From contig NZ_CP110128.1 in NCBI RefSeq assembly GCF_028471945.1, positions 4,328,501 through 4,392,500 of the forward strand: a DNA stretch of 64,000 bases, given 5' to 3'. Numbering within the stretch: position 1 is the stretch's first letter; the number at the start of each line of letters is the position of its first letter. The notes below the pieces were generated by a model that saw only the letters and a list, made by a program, of their open reading frames with translations, searched no databases and was not told the DNA's origin. Origin of the DNA: Pseudomonas sp. WJP1. Lineage in GTDB: Bacteria > Pseudomonadota > Gammaproteobacteria > Pseudomonadales > Pseudomonadaceae. This document shows positions 35,027 to 43,292 of the stretch, one piece after another. The translations under genes and the position numbers were made by a program.

Positions 35027-35136
35027 GACCTCCTCATCAAATCACGCCACAATAAAAATAATAATTACTGATTTGAATCAAACACCCCTCGCCCATCAAG
35101 ATCCCGCCTTTATAGTGTTCGCGAGCCGTCAAATCA

Positions 35137-35394
35137 ATGATGACCAAGATCCTGGCAGTTCTGTTTCTAGCCGCCATACCCTTCCATTCAATGGCGCACA
35201 ATGAATACGCCATCGGCAGCACGGAAATCGAGTTCTACGAAATAGAAATGAGTCCAAACGAAAACATCAAATTGAAACACCTGAAAATATATTCCGAGAA
35301 TGAGCGCAATGAAGGTGAAGGGGCGCTTGATAACGCACTGCCTCCCCCACCACGAAACAACGAGAGCGACGAGCTTACGCTGACGCCCGTTTGA
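35137..35394 (+). CDS. Small secreted protein, unknown
   Basis: An 85-residue protein. MMTKILAVLFLAAIPFHSMA is a good signal peptide with likely cleavage before HNEYAIG. The mature 65 residues are acidic, with a Pro-rich segment (LPPPPRNN) near the end and no cysteine. It is not recognised. It follows the ToxR/ToxS-like pair on the same strand after 110 A+T-rich bases and precedes the barrel gene fragment, so it may be a target of that regulator. Confidence 0.6.
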   Translation: MMTKILAVLFLAAIPFHSMAHNEYAIGSTEIEFYEIEMSPNENIKLKHLKIYSENERNEGEGALDNALPPPPRNNESDELTLTPV

Positions 35395-35517
35395 AAATAT
35401 GGATTATTGACTTCAACAAGCCTCGTGAGCACAGGACTATCCGAAGGCCACGCCGTGACAGTGATGCGGCTGACACACTGCACGGCCTGAAAAATCATCA
35501 ACAAGGAAAGCACCTCA

Positions 35518-35853
35518 ATGCTGCTTAAAAAACTCGCAAGCGTATCCTTTGGTGTATTGCTTTCACTCAAGGCCTGGGCCGATGACAAGGCATTTTACAG
35601 CGCCGACCTGACGCACATTGAAAGCAACGAAAACAAGCTGATCGAAGAACAATCCAGTTACAAGATTTGCACCGATTATCGCGTGGATGATTTTTTCGCC
35701 TTTGATGCCGCAGCCCTCGGCCCGGCAAACCAGACAGCCATCTTTGGCTCGAAAATAGCGCCGTGCAAACTGCAGAGCCTGGTGGAGTTGACCGCGAGCG
35801 ACACGTACGTCTTTGCCGCGACCCTGGAGCTCATGCGGGAGTCATCAACGTGA
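35518..35853 (+). CDS. Truncated outer-membrane beta-barrel protein, paralogue of 36962-37462
   Basis: A 111-residue protein. MLLKKLASVSFGVLLSLKAWA is a signal peptide, and DDKAFYSADLTHIESNENKLIEEQSSYKI aligns with DDKGLYLGAGVSNIETDKTHLNDEDNSYKV of the intact barrel downstream. Similarity becomes weak after about residue 75 and the protein stops about 55 residues early, lacking the last strands and the C-terminal Phe needed for barrel assembly. The stop codon overlaps the AraC start (TGATG). It may be a decayed paralogue kept as a leader for the AraC gene, or a secreted product. Confidence 0.65.
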   Translation: MLLKKLASVSFGVLLSLKAWADDKAFYSADLTHIESNENKLIEEQSSYKICTDYRVDDFFAFDAAALGPANQTAIFGSKIAPCKLQSLVELTASDTYVFAATLELMRESST

Positions 35854-36743
35854 TGAGCCTCGCCCCCGCAAAGCACGAAGCCAGCTTTCGCCAGCAAAAA
35901 CTCATTGATGGTTGCAGGCGCCCATGCAGTCGACTGCAGTTTGATTCAGCCGTCACGCTGATCGGCTCTGTTCCTCATGGCTGCATAACATTGGCGATCT
36001 CCCGAACGACTGTCGGTCGACCCACTGTCAACAACCATCAATTGCGACCTAACGAAATCATCGTACTGTCTGGCGGCGAGTCCGTGCACTACACCTGCGA
36101 GCCGAATGAAACTCTTTTTACCCTGACCACGACGTTAGAACATTACGCACAATGCGTGGAAAACCATTCATTGATCGACGTACTTGCATATCGACAGGTG
36201 CACCACTTCCAGGTGGCCAATTTCAAACTGGTGCAATCTGCGATTGACGTCTTCAACGCTCATTTGATCGACATCAATGAGCCTGATTTGAAACAACGTG
36301 ACCCCCATGAACAATCAGCCGCTGACGGTGAATTGCTGGTTGCCCTGTTACGGGCCCTGACACCTATTGGACGCTGCGCGCAAAAGCCCCCGACAAGAAG
36401 GAAGATCGCGACAGAGGCCATTGAGTACATTCATCAAAACACCAACAGGCCACTGAACATGAAGGTGCTGGTAAAACAACTGAAAACCACCACGCGCAGC
36501 TTGCATCATGGTTTCGTTGAAACATTCGGGACTTCGCCGATCGCCTACATCAGAAACCTCAGGCTCGCCCATGTCCGCCGAGACTTGATCCGCAACACCT
36601 GGCCGACGGTCACTGAAACCGCAATGTATTGGAATTTTCATCATCTGAGCCGGTTCTCCAAGGCGTATCAGGAAGCTTATGGTGAGACACCCTCGGAAAC
36701 GGCCAGACGCAAAAGTTCCAAACTGGCAGCGGCAAACAAATAA
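35853..36743 (+). CDS. AraC family transcriptional regulator
   Basis: A 296-residue regulator; start MSLAPAKHEASF overlaps the upstream TGA (TGATG), so translation is probably coupled. The N-terminal sensor domain (LIGSVPHGCITLAISRTT, IIVLSGGESVHYTC) is of the AraC-binding-like cupin type. The C-terminal double HTH has MKVLVKQLKTTTRSLHHGFVETFGTSPIAYIRNLRLAHVRRDL and TVTETAMYWNFHHLSRFSKAYQEAYGETPSE, complete for the family. The effector is unknown. It sits between a truncated and an intact copy of the same barrel family. Confidence 0.87.
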   Translation: MSLAPAKHEASFRQQKLIDGCRRPCSRLQFDSAVTLIGSVPHGCITLAISRTTVGRPTVNNHQLRPNEIIVLSGGESVHYTCEPNETLFTLTTTLEHYAQCVENHSLIDVLAYRQVHHFQVANFKLVQSAIDVFNAHLIDINEPDLKQRDPHEQSAADGELLVALLRALTPIGRCAQKPPTRRKIATEAIEYIHQNTNRPLNMKVLVKQLKTTTRSLHHGFVETFGTSPIAYIRNLRLAHVRRDLIRNTWPTVTETAMYWNFHHLSRFSKAYQEAYGETPSETARRKSSKLAAANK

Positions 36744-36810
36744 CAATCAATGACTTCCAGTTCACTCGCGCATTGCCCAGGATTATTTATGTCTACCCAA
36801 GGGGAAAAGC

Positions 36811-36915
36811 ATGCGCTATCGATTTAATACGCTGCCACTCAAACAGAAAATCATACTGTGCCTTGCCGCCTACCTATTGGGTGTCGCATTAGCCTGGATG
36901 ATTAACGCCTATTAA
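36811..36915 (+). CDS. 34-residue single-span membrane peptide
   Basis: A short gene: AAGGGGAAAAGC ribosome site, ATG 36811, TAA 36913-36915. The peptide has a basic N-terminus (MRYRFNTLPLKQK) and one hydrophobic helix (about residues 14-32) ending WMINAY, suggesting an inner-membrane small protein. It lies between the AraC gene and the intact barrel gene on the same strand. Coding status rests on the strong ribosome site and helix pattern only. Confidence 0.5.
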   Translation: MRYRFNTLPLKQKIILCLAAYLLGVALAWMINAY

Positions 36916-36961
36916 CGCCCTACACCTGATAACCAACAACCTGTACAAGGATCCACCTCCC

Positions 36962-37462
36962 ATGTTACTTCGAAACCTTGGCTTCGTTTCGCTGCTTTCG
37001 CTGCTGTCTTTTCAGGCGCTCGCCGATGACAAGGGTTTATACCTTGGCGCTGGCGTCAGTAACATTGAAACCGACAAAACCCATTTGAACGATGAAGACA
37101 ACAGTTATAAGGTTTTTGCAGGTTATCGTCTCAACAGCTACCTGGCCTTTGAAGGCGCCTTCGTGGATCTCGGCCAGTTCAAGGACAAGAATCTGGACTT
37201 CGATGGTAAATCAGTCCAGGCCAGCGCCCATCTCGGTATTCCGCTGGGAGAGCGCGTGCGAATCTTCGGCAGTGTCGGTGCCCATGCCTGGGATGCAGAC
37301 GGCAATGCCGCCGATGATGATACGGGCGTCAACCTGACCTACGGTGCCGGCGTTGAAGTTGATGTATTTCGCAACATCGGAGTCCGCGCGGAATATGAAG
37401 TACTGGAAGTCGGCAACATCAACCTGAATCAAACAACGGCCTCTGCTTTTATTCTGTTCTGA
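36962..37462 (+). CDS. Outer-membrane beta-barrel protein (OmpA/OmpX-like, 8-strand)
   Basis: A 166-residue protein. The signal peptide MLLRNLGFVSLLSLLSFQALA is followed by mature DDKGLYLGAGVSNIE. Alternating amphipathic strands (SYKVFAGYRLNSYLAFEGAFVDLG, VQASAHLGIPLGERVRIFGSVGAHAWD, VNLTYGAGVEVDVFRNIGVRAEYEVLEVG) and the C-terminal Phe in SAFILF fit a small eight-stranded barrel inserted by BAM. It is the last plus-strand gene of the accessory block; its stop overlaps the end of the convergent MFS gene by 14 bases. Confidence 0.85.
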   Translation: MLLRNLGFVSLLSLLSFQALADDKGLYLGAGVSNIETDKTHLNDEDNSYKVFAGYRLNSYLAFEGAFVDLGQFKDKNLDFDGKSVQASAHLGIPLGERVRIFGSVGAHAWDADGNAADDDTGVNLTYGAGVEVDVFRNIGVRAEYEVLEVGNINLNQTTASAFILF

Positions 37463-39053
37463 CACCCACTTCAATTGAGCGGCGATGCCGGTCGTAGCGG
37501 CCCAGGGCAATCTTGATGCCTACCAGCATGGGCGCGGCCACGACAAACAACAGGGCTACGGTGAAAAACGCTGAGTCGAAGGCGATCACCGTAGCCTGAC
37601 CCGACACCGCCTTGCCCAGCAGGCTGGTCGCGCCCCGGGCGGCGGCCAGTTGATCCATGCCCTTGCCCGCCAGCATCGCCGTGCTGGAGATCAGCCGTTC
37701 GATCAGCGCACTTCCCCCAGGGGTGACGTTGGCGCCGAGTACGGACGCATTGCTGACGATGTGGTGCTCGATCAGGGTCTGCAGCCCGGCGACGCCCATC
37801 AAGCCCCCTAATTGCCTCCCCGTATTGAACAGGCCAATGCCCGCGGCAAGGTTGCGGCTGTTGAGGTTGCTGAACGCGATCAGGGTGATCGACAGGAACA
37901 GCAAGCCCAGGCCCAGGCCGCGTAGCAGGATGGCCGCCATCATGTCATCACTGCCGCTTTCGCTGGTGGAACCGGACAGCATCCACATCGCCGTCATGAT
38001 CAGCAGGATGCCAAAGGGCACAGTCGCAACCGGTGGAACGCGTGCGAATTTGAAGGCAATGGCCGCGATCAGCAGCGAGCCGACAAACAAACCGCCGCTG
38101 GGCAACAGCAGCAGGCCGGCATCGGTCGGCGTGAACGCGAGCACCGACAGGGCGAACGCCGGGATCAGGTACGCGCTGCCGAACAACGCGGCACCGGCGA
38201 CGAAACTGACGAAAAAGGCAAAGGTGAAATCGCTGGACCTGAACACCGTGAAATCGAACAGACCCCGGCCTTTGGCCAACGCTTGGCGGCCGAGAAAGGC
38301 CAGCAGCGCAGCGCTGCCGATGGCCGTCAACCACTGGATGCGCGGTTCCTCGAACCAGTCCCAACGGCTACCCTGGCTGAGCACGTAGGTGAAACAGAAC
38401 AGGGTCACGGAGATCAGGCACAAGCCTGGCCAGTCAAAGCCCGGTTGGCGCACTTTGGCGGGCATGGGGTGGTCGGCGATGAGCAACAGACCGCTCGCCG
38501 CCAAAGCCAGCGGCACCACGCTGAAGAAAATCCAGGTCCAGGACTGGCTGTCGATCATCCACCCTTGCAGCGCCGGTGCGAGGGTGCCGGGCGCGACCAC
38601 GGCGCCCATGGCGAACAGCGCTTGCAGGATCGGCTGCAGCGAACGCGGATAAGCGCGGAAAATGATCGCCTGCCCCGCCACCAACAGGGCTCCCCCGGCG
38701 AACCCTTGAATGAGGCGCAGCGCGATCAGCAGCTCCAGCCGAGCCGTGAACGCAGCCATGCAACACGCCAGGCCCATGGCCAGGGTGGCGCCGATGAGCA
38801 CGTGACGGGCAGAAAACCGTTGCATCAGCCAAGGCGCAGTCATGAACCCGATCAGCTTGAGCGCAATGTAGCCAACATCCAGCCAGGCGAATTCGTCAGG
38901 CGTGGCATAGGTGTCGCCAATCATATCGCTGCGCCCGAGCGCCAGCACCGTGCCGGCGATCGCCTCCGTCAGCGCGGCCAGCACGATGCCCAGCATGAGC
39001 AGGACGCCGGTGGGGGTCCTGCTGTTCAAAGTGGCCTTGACGAAGGTGTTCAT
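37449..39053 (-). CDS. MFS drug efflux permease, EmrB/DHA2-like (14 TM)
   Basis: A 534-residue MFS protein with about fourteen hydrophobic segments. Start MNTFVKATLNSRTP overlaps the HlyD-type stop by 4 bases (ATGA). LIGATLAMGLACCMAA and LIQGFAGGALLVAGQAIIFRAYP are typical for DHA2. With the preceding membrane-fusion protein it should form an EmrAB-like pump needing a TolC-type channel; none is encoded next to it. The substrate is unknown. Confidence 0.87.
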   Translation of the reverse strand: MNTFVKATLNSRTPTGVLLMLGIVLAALTEAIAGTVLALGRSDMIGDTYATPDEFAWLDVGYIALKLIGFMTAPWLMQRFSARHVLIGATLAMGLACCMAAFTARLELLIALRLIQGFAGGALLVAGQAIIFRAYPRSLQPILQALFAMGAVVAPGTLAPALQGWMIDSQSWTWIFFSVVPLALAASGLLLIADHPMPAKVRQPGFDWPGLCLISVTLFCFTYVLSQGSRWDWFEEPRIQWLTAIGSAALLAFLGRQALAKGRGLFDFTVFRSSDFTFAFFVSFVAGAALFGSAYLIPAFALSVLAFTPTDAGLLLLPSGGLFVGSLLIAAIAFKFARVPPVATVPFGILLIMTAMWMLSGSTSESGSDDMMAAILLRGLGLGLLFLSITLIAFSNLNSRNLAAGIGLFNTGRQLGGLMGVAGLQTLIEHHIVSNASVLGANVTPGGSALIERLISSTAMLAGKGMDQLAAARGATSLLGKAVSGQATVIAFDSAFFTVALLFVVAAPMLVGIKIALGRYDRHRRSIEVGVRTE

Positions 39054-40147
39054 GAGCCTTCCCCTTGCGCCACCTCCACCCGCGCGGACAGGCCCGGCAC
39101 GATGCGCCCCGGCAGCGGATTGTCGGCCAGGCGGATCTTCACCGGAACCCGTTGCACGACGCGTACGAAGTTGCCGGTGGCGTTGTCCGGCGGCAGCAAG
39201 CTGAACGCCGCGCCACTGCCCGGTGCAAAGCTGTCGACCACGCCGTCCAGTGCCGCGTCGGGGTAACCATCGACCGTGATGCGCACGCGCTGGCCGGGGC
39301 GGATATGTTCGAGCTGGGTTTCCTTGAAGTTCGCCACGACCCACACATCGTTGACCGGCACGATATCGAGCAGGGAAACCCCCGGCGTCACGAAGCGGCC
39401 GAGACGGATCTGCCGGTTGCCGACCACGCCATCCACGGGCGCCCGCACCACGGTGTGCTCAAGGTCGATCCGGGCAAGCTCGCGTGCGGCCTCCGCCTGG
39501 GTCACGGCCGCCACGGCCGCCTCTCTTTGCGCGACAAACACGGCGATGTTTTGCTGCTGCGCCTCGACCGTAGCCGCTGCGGCCGATACCGATGCCGCGG
39601 CCCTGGATTGCGCGGTGCCGGTTTCATCGACCAGTGCCTGGCTGACCGCGTTGCTGACGATCAGTTTGCGGCTGCGCTCGTGGGTCTTGGTGGCCAGGCT
39701 CATGTCGGCGCTGGCCGAACGGCGCTGGGCCTCGGCCTGGCGGATCAGCGCCCGTTGCAGCTGAATCTGTGCGTCGACATGGCTCAGGCGCGCCTGGGCG
39801 GCGCTGACATTGGCCACCGCTTGCGCGAGTTTGGCGCGATAGTCGCGGTCATCGATGCGAAACAGCACGTCACCGGCGCGCACGGTCTGGTTGTCCCCGA
39901 CCTCCAGCGCCGTGACGTAGCCGGCCACCTTGACGGCCAGCGAGGTGACGTCGCCACGGACATAGGCGTTGTCGGTCGAGGTCACGCCGCTGGAAAATGC
40001 CATGACGCCCCAGGCCGCCACGACCACCACGGCCCCGACACACAGCAAGATTCCGAGGGCCTTGCGCTTGCTACGCCGCGTCACGACGACAGGGGTCGCG
40101 GCACTTGCGCCGGCGGCAATGGCGGGCTTGTCCTGGAGGGCGTTCAT
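39050..40147 (-). CDS. Membrane-fusion protein, EmrA/HlyD-like
   Basis: A 365-residue protein with a cytoplasmic N-terminus, one membrane span at about 30-52 (ALGILLCVGAVVVVAAWGVMAF), a biotinyl-lipoyl half-motif (YVRGDVTSLAVKVAGYVTALEVGDNQTVRAGDVLFRID), a long coiled-coil helical hairpin (Ala/Glu/Gln-rich, about 95-205) and the second lipoyl half (DLEHTVVRAPVDGVVGNRQIRLGRFV). This is the EmrA layout. It is translationally coupled to the MFS gene. The cupin gene upstream is 96 bases away. Confidence 0.88.
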   Translation of the reverse strand: MNALQDKPAIAAGASAATPVVVTRRSKRKALGILLCVGAVVVVAAWGVMAFSSGVTSTDNAYVRGDVTSLAVKVAGYVTALEVGDNQTVRAGDVLFRIDDRDYRAKLAQAVANVSAAQARLSHVDAQIQLQRALIRQAEAQRRSASADMSLATKTHERSRKLIVSNAVSQALVDETGTAQSRAAASVSAAAATVEAQQQNIAVFVAQREAAVAAVTQAEAARELARIDLEHTVVRAPVDGVVGNRQIRLGRFVTPGVSLLDIVPVNDVWVVANFKETQLEHIRPGQRVRITVDGYPDAALDGVVDSFAPGSGAAFSLLPPDNATGNFVRVVQRVPVKIRLADNPLPGRIVPGLSARVEVAQGEGS

Positions 40148-40243
40148 TTTTTTATTTCCTGTGTAATGCCTGGAACTGCGCCAGCCACGGGGCGGCAGCG
40201 GTGTGCCGCCCGGCTGTCGAGGATGCCTGAGCGGGTGACCGAC

Positions 40244-40657
40244 TCACTTTTCAAGGGGTGTCACCAGGGGCGTTTTATCGGTGTCGAGGACGAACACCGC
40301 CAACAGGCGCGCAGGTTCGGTGCTGCTGGCGTTGGCGCTGACTTCGTGCACGGAGCCCGGCTCCTCTACGAAGTTTTCGCCGACCTTGTAGATCTTTTCC
40401 GGCTGGCCTTTGATTTTGATGCGAAACGCACCTTCCAGAACCGTTGCATAGATGAAGGCGGTTTGCGGGTGGGTGTGGGCCGGCGAGGCGGCGCCCGGCC
40501 CGTACTCGACGACCACGCCCTTCATGCTCTTGCCAGGGATGTTGGGAATGGGCCGGTCGAACACCACCGTCACCTTGCCGGCGGGTGGCTCGGCGGCCGA
40601 CACGGCGCTGACCGTCAGCGCTGCGAAAACCGCGGCCAATACAAATCGGCTAAACAT
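40244..40657 (-). CDS. Periplasmic cupin-domain protein
   Basis: A 137-residue protein with signal peptide (MFSRFVLAAVFAALTVSAVSA-AE) and a single cupin: motif 1 SPAHTHPQTAFIYATVLEGAFRI and motif 2 FVEEPGSVHEVSANAS carry candidate metal-binding histidines. Exported single cupins of this size have no assigned reaction. It lies on the same strand as the SDR gene and the efflux genes and may share their transcript. Confidence 0.82.
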   Translation of the reverse strand: MFSRFVLAAVFAALTVSAVSAAEPPAGKVTVVFDRPIPNIPGKSMKGVVVEYGPGAASPAHTHPQTAFIYATVLEGAFRIKIKGQPEKIYKVGENFVEEPGSVHEVSANASSTEPARLLAVFVLDTDKTPLVTPLEK

Positions 40658-40699
40658 GGCATTGCTCCTTCGTGATTGGGAATGGGGTCGCGCGCACCG

Positions 40700-41452
40700 T
40701 TAGCGGTTCGTCGACTGGGCGAGCCAGTCTTCGAAGCGGATCGCGCCCAGGCGTGCGTCCTTGCCGGCGGTCAGCGATCGATCGTCGAGCACCGAGCCGA
40801 AATAGCGCGCGTTGACGTCCGGCACGACCTTGCGGTGGTCCTGGGTTGCCTGCATGAAGCGCCTGGCCAGGTCGTCGGTCGGCATGGCCTCGGGTCCTGC
40901 GACTTCGACCGTGCCATTGACCGGCGCTGCCAGCACCACATCGGCCAGCGCCGCCACCACGTCGTCGGAGGCGATGGGCTGGATCAGCGCCGGCGAAACG
41001 CGAATCTCCTCGCCGACGGCGAACGACTGGACGATGCCGCCGACGAATTCGAAGAACTGCGTGGCGCGCAGCAGGGTGTAGGGAATGCCGGAGGCCTTGA
41101 TGAGGTTTTCCTGGGCGACCTTGGCCCGGAAGTAGCCGTTCTCCGGCAGGCGTTCAGTGCCGACGATCGACAGGGCCACGTGATGGCGAACCCCGGCCGC
41201 GGCTTCGGCGGCCAGCAGGTTGCGGCTCGAGGTTTCGAAGAAATCCAGCACGGCCTGGTCTTCCCAGGACGGCGCGTTCGCGACGTCGACCACCACATCG
41301 GCGCCATCCATCGCTTCGGCCAGGCCTTCGCGGGTGACGCTGTTCACTCCCGTGCTCGGGCTGGCGGCGAGCGCCTCATGGCCGCGCTCGCCAAGGGTTT
41401 TCACAAGCTTCGATCCGATGAGGCCGGAGCCTCCGATGACGACGATCTTCAT
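40700..41452 (-). CDS. Atypical SDR, NAD(P)-binding NmrA/YwnB-like protein
   Basis: A 250-residue Rossmann protein. The dinucleotide motif VIGGSGLIGSKLVKTLGERGH is at the N-terminus. LSIVGTERLPENGYFRAKVAQENLIKASGIPYTLLRATQFFEF has the YxxxK-like spacing replaced by the YFRAK form, typical of atypical SDR type 5. It may reduce a small carbonyl or act as a redox sensor. It is the first gene of the minus-strand run SDR, cupin, EmrA-like, EmrB-like, and is divergent from the winged-helix/TPR regulator. Confidence 0.84.
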   Translation of the reverse strand: MKIVVIGGSGLIGSKLVKTLGERGHEALAASPSTGVNSVTREGLAEAMDGADVVVDVANAPSWEDQAVLDFFETSSRNLLAAEAAAGVRHHVALSIVGTERLPENGYFRAKVAQENLIKASGIPYTLLRATQFFEFVGGIVQSFAVGEEIRVSPALIQPIASDDVVAALADVVLAAPVNGTVEVAGPEAMPTDDLARRFMQATQDHRKVVPDVNARYFGSVLDDRSLTAGKDARLGAIRFEDWLAQSTNR

Positions 41453-41710
41453 GGCTTTTCTCCACTTGTCGACTGCAGCGATTGCGTCGGTGTAGGGAGA
41501 GATTGCCTGCGCGCGTGAGGCAAGTCCTTGGGCCGGGCTTGGGTTTGCCTTGGCGCAAGCGTTGATTTACGTCCAAAGCCGCTGTTGCTCGTCCAGCCGC
41601 CCTTGCTGTGAACGGTGCAGCAGCTTGCGAGCTACCGTATGATCGGCATCACGTACTAATCGCCAGTCGCCTGGGACACGGAGTCGGGGCGCTTCGCCAG
41701 GGGATTCATC

Positions 41711-43288
41711 TTGCCATTCGCGTTCGAAGACTACGTGCTCGATCAGGAGCGTCGGGAGCTGACCTTGCGCGGGCAGGTGGTGGCCGTCGGCCCCCAGGTC
41801 TTCGATCTGTTGCTGCTGTTCGTCAGCCATCCCGAGCGCGTGGTCAGCAAGGACGACTTGCTCGAGGCAGTGTGGAGCGGCCGGATCGTCTCGGAATCGA
41901 CGATCACCAGCCACATCAATGCAGTGCGCAAGGCCATCGGTGACAGCGGCGAAGAACAGCGCCTGGTGCGCACGGTCGCCCGCAAGGGTTACCGTTTCGT
42001 CGGGCAGGTCAGGGTCGACCCTGGCGACCAGGCGCGGCCGCCTGACACCGAGCAACCCGCTGTCCTGAAGCCTGCGCCAGCCCTTGTCCTGCCGGACAAA
42101 CCCTCGATCACTGTCCTGCCCTTCCACAACCTGAGCGGCGATCCCGCGCAGGAATACTTCGCCGACGGCGTGGTGGAGGACATCATCGCTGCGCTGTCGC
42201 GGATCCGCTGGCTGTTCGTCATCGCGCGCAATTCGAGCTTCACCTACAAGGGCCAGGCGGTGGATGCCATGGGTGTCGGCCAGGCACTGGGCGTGCGCTA
42301 CGTGCTCGAAGGCAGCGTGCGCAAATCGGCGAACAAGGTGCGCATCACCGGGCAACTCATTGACGCCACGAGCGGCGCGCATATCTGGGCGGAGCGATTC
42401 GAAGGCCTGCTCGACAATATCTTCGAGCTGCAGGACCAGATCGCCGAAAGCGTCGTCGGGGCCATCGCGCCGCAACTGGAACGGGCAGAGATCGAACGCG
42501 CCAAACGCAAGCCGACGGAAAGCCTGGACGCCTACGACTACTACCTGCGCGCCATGGCCAAGCTGCACAGCGGCAGCCGGGAAGCCATCGCGCAGGCGCT
42601 ACCGATGTTCTACACGGCCATCGAACTCGATGCGGAATTTGCTTCGGCCTACGGCATGGCTGCCTGGTGCCACTTCTGGCGCAAACTCAACGGCTGGATG
42701 GGCGATCGCCCGGCCGAGATCGCCGAGGGCATACGGCTGGCGCGCCTGGCGATATCGCTCGGGCGCGATGATGCCGTCGCGTTGACCCGGGGCGGACATG
42801 CACTGAGCCACCTGGCCGGCGAAGTCGACGCTGGCATTGCGTTGCTCGACAGGGCGCGCCTGCTCAATCCCAATCTCGCCCCCGCCTGGTACCTAGGCGG
42901 CATCCTGCGCGCACTGCACGGCGAAACCGATGCCGCGATCAAGGACTTGAACCACGCCCTTCGATTGAGTCCGCTGGACCCGGAAATGTTCAGGATGCAG
43001 GTCGGCATGGCGCTGGCGCACTTCTTTGCCGGGCACTTCGATGCGGCCGCAGACTGGGCGGAAAAAGCCCTGGGCAACTTGCCCAGCCTGCTACCCTCGG
43101 CAGTCCTGGTGGCGGCCAGTCATGCCCTGGGCGGACGCATGGACAAGGCGCAACTGGCGATGCAACGCCTGCACGAACTCGACCCCTCGTTGCGCGTCTC
43201 CAACCTCAAGAACTGGCTGCCAATCCAGCGGCCCGAAGATTTCGCCCGGCTCGCCGATGGCCTGCGGCTGGCCGGGTTGCCGGAGTAA
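41711..43288 (+). CDS. Winged-helix / TolB-like / TPR regulator (CadC-type DNA-binding)
   Basis: A 525-residue protein starting at TTG 41711, with CAGGGG a few bases upstream. Residues 1-100 are an OmpR/CadC winged helix (LTLRGQVVAVGPQVFDLLLLFVSHPERVVSKDDLLEAVW, TITSHINAVRKAIGD, VARKGYRFVG). Residues about 125-250 (SITVLPFHNLSGDPAQEYFADGVVEDI, GVRYVLEGSVRKSANKVRITGQLID) are the TolB-like domain found in adenylate-cyclase-associated regulators, but no cyclase domain is present. The rest is TPR-type helices. No membrane span is seen. It is divergent from the SDR-cupin-efflux run, its probable target. Confidence 0.83.
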   Translation: MPFAFEDYVLDQERRELTLRGQVVAVGPQVFDLLLLFVSHPERVVSKDDLLEAVWSGRIVSESTITSHINAVRKAIGDSGEEQRLVRTVARKGYRFVGQVRVDPGDQARPPDTEQPAVLKPAPALVLPDKPSITVLPFHNLSGDPAQEYFADGVVEDIIAALSRIRWLFVIARNSSFTYKGQAVDAMGVGQALGVRYVLEGSVRKSANKVRITGQLIDATSGAHIWAERFEGLLDNIFELQDQIAESVVGAIAPQLERAEIERAKRKPTESLDAYDYYLRAMAKLHSGSREAIAQALPMFYTAIELDAEFASAYGMAAWCHFWRKLNGWMGDRPAEIAEGIRLARLAISLGRDDAVALTRGGHALSHLAGEVDAGIALLDRARLLNPNLAPAWYLGGILRALHGETDAAIKDLNHALRLSPLDPEMFRMQVGMALAHFFAGHFDAAADWAEKALGNLPSLLPSAVLVAASHALGGRMDKAQLAMQRLHELDPSLRVSNLKNWLPIQRPEDFARLADGLRLAGLPE

Positions 43289-43292
43289 CCGA

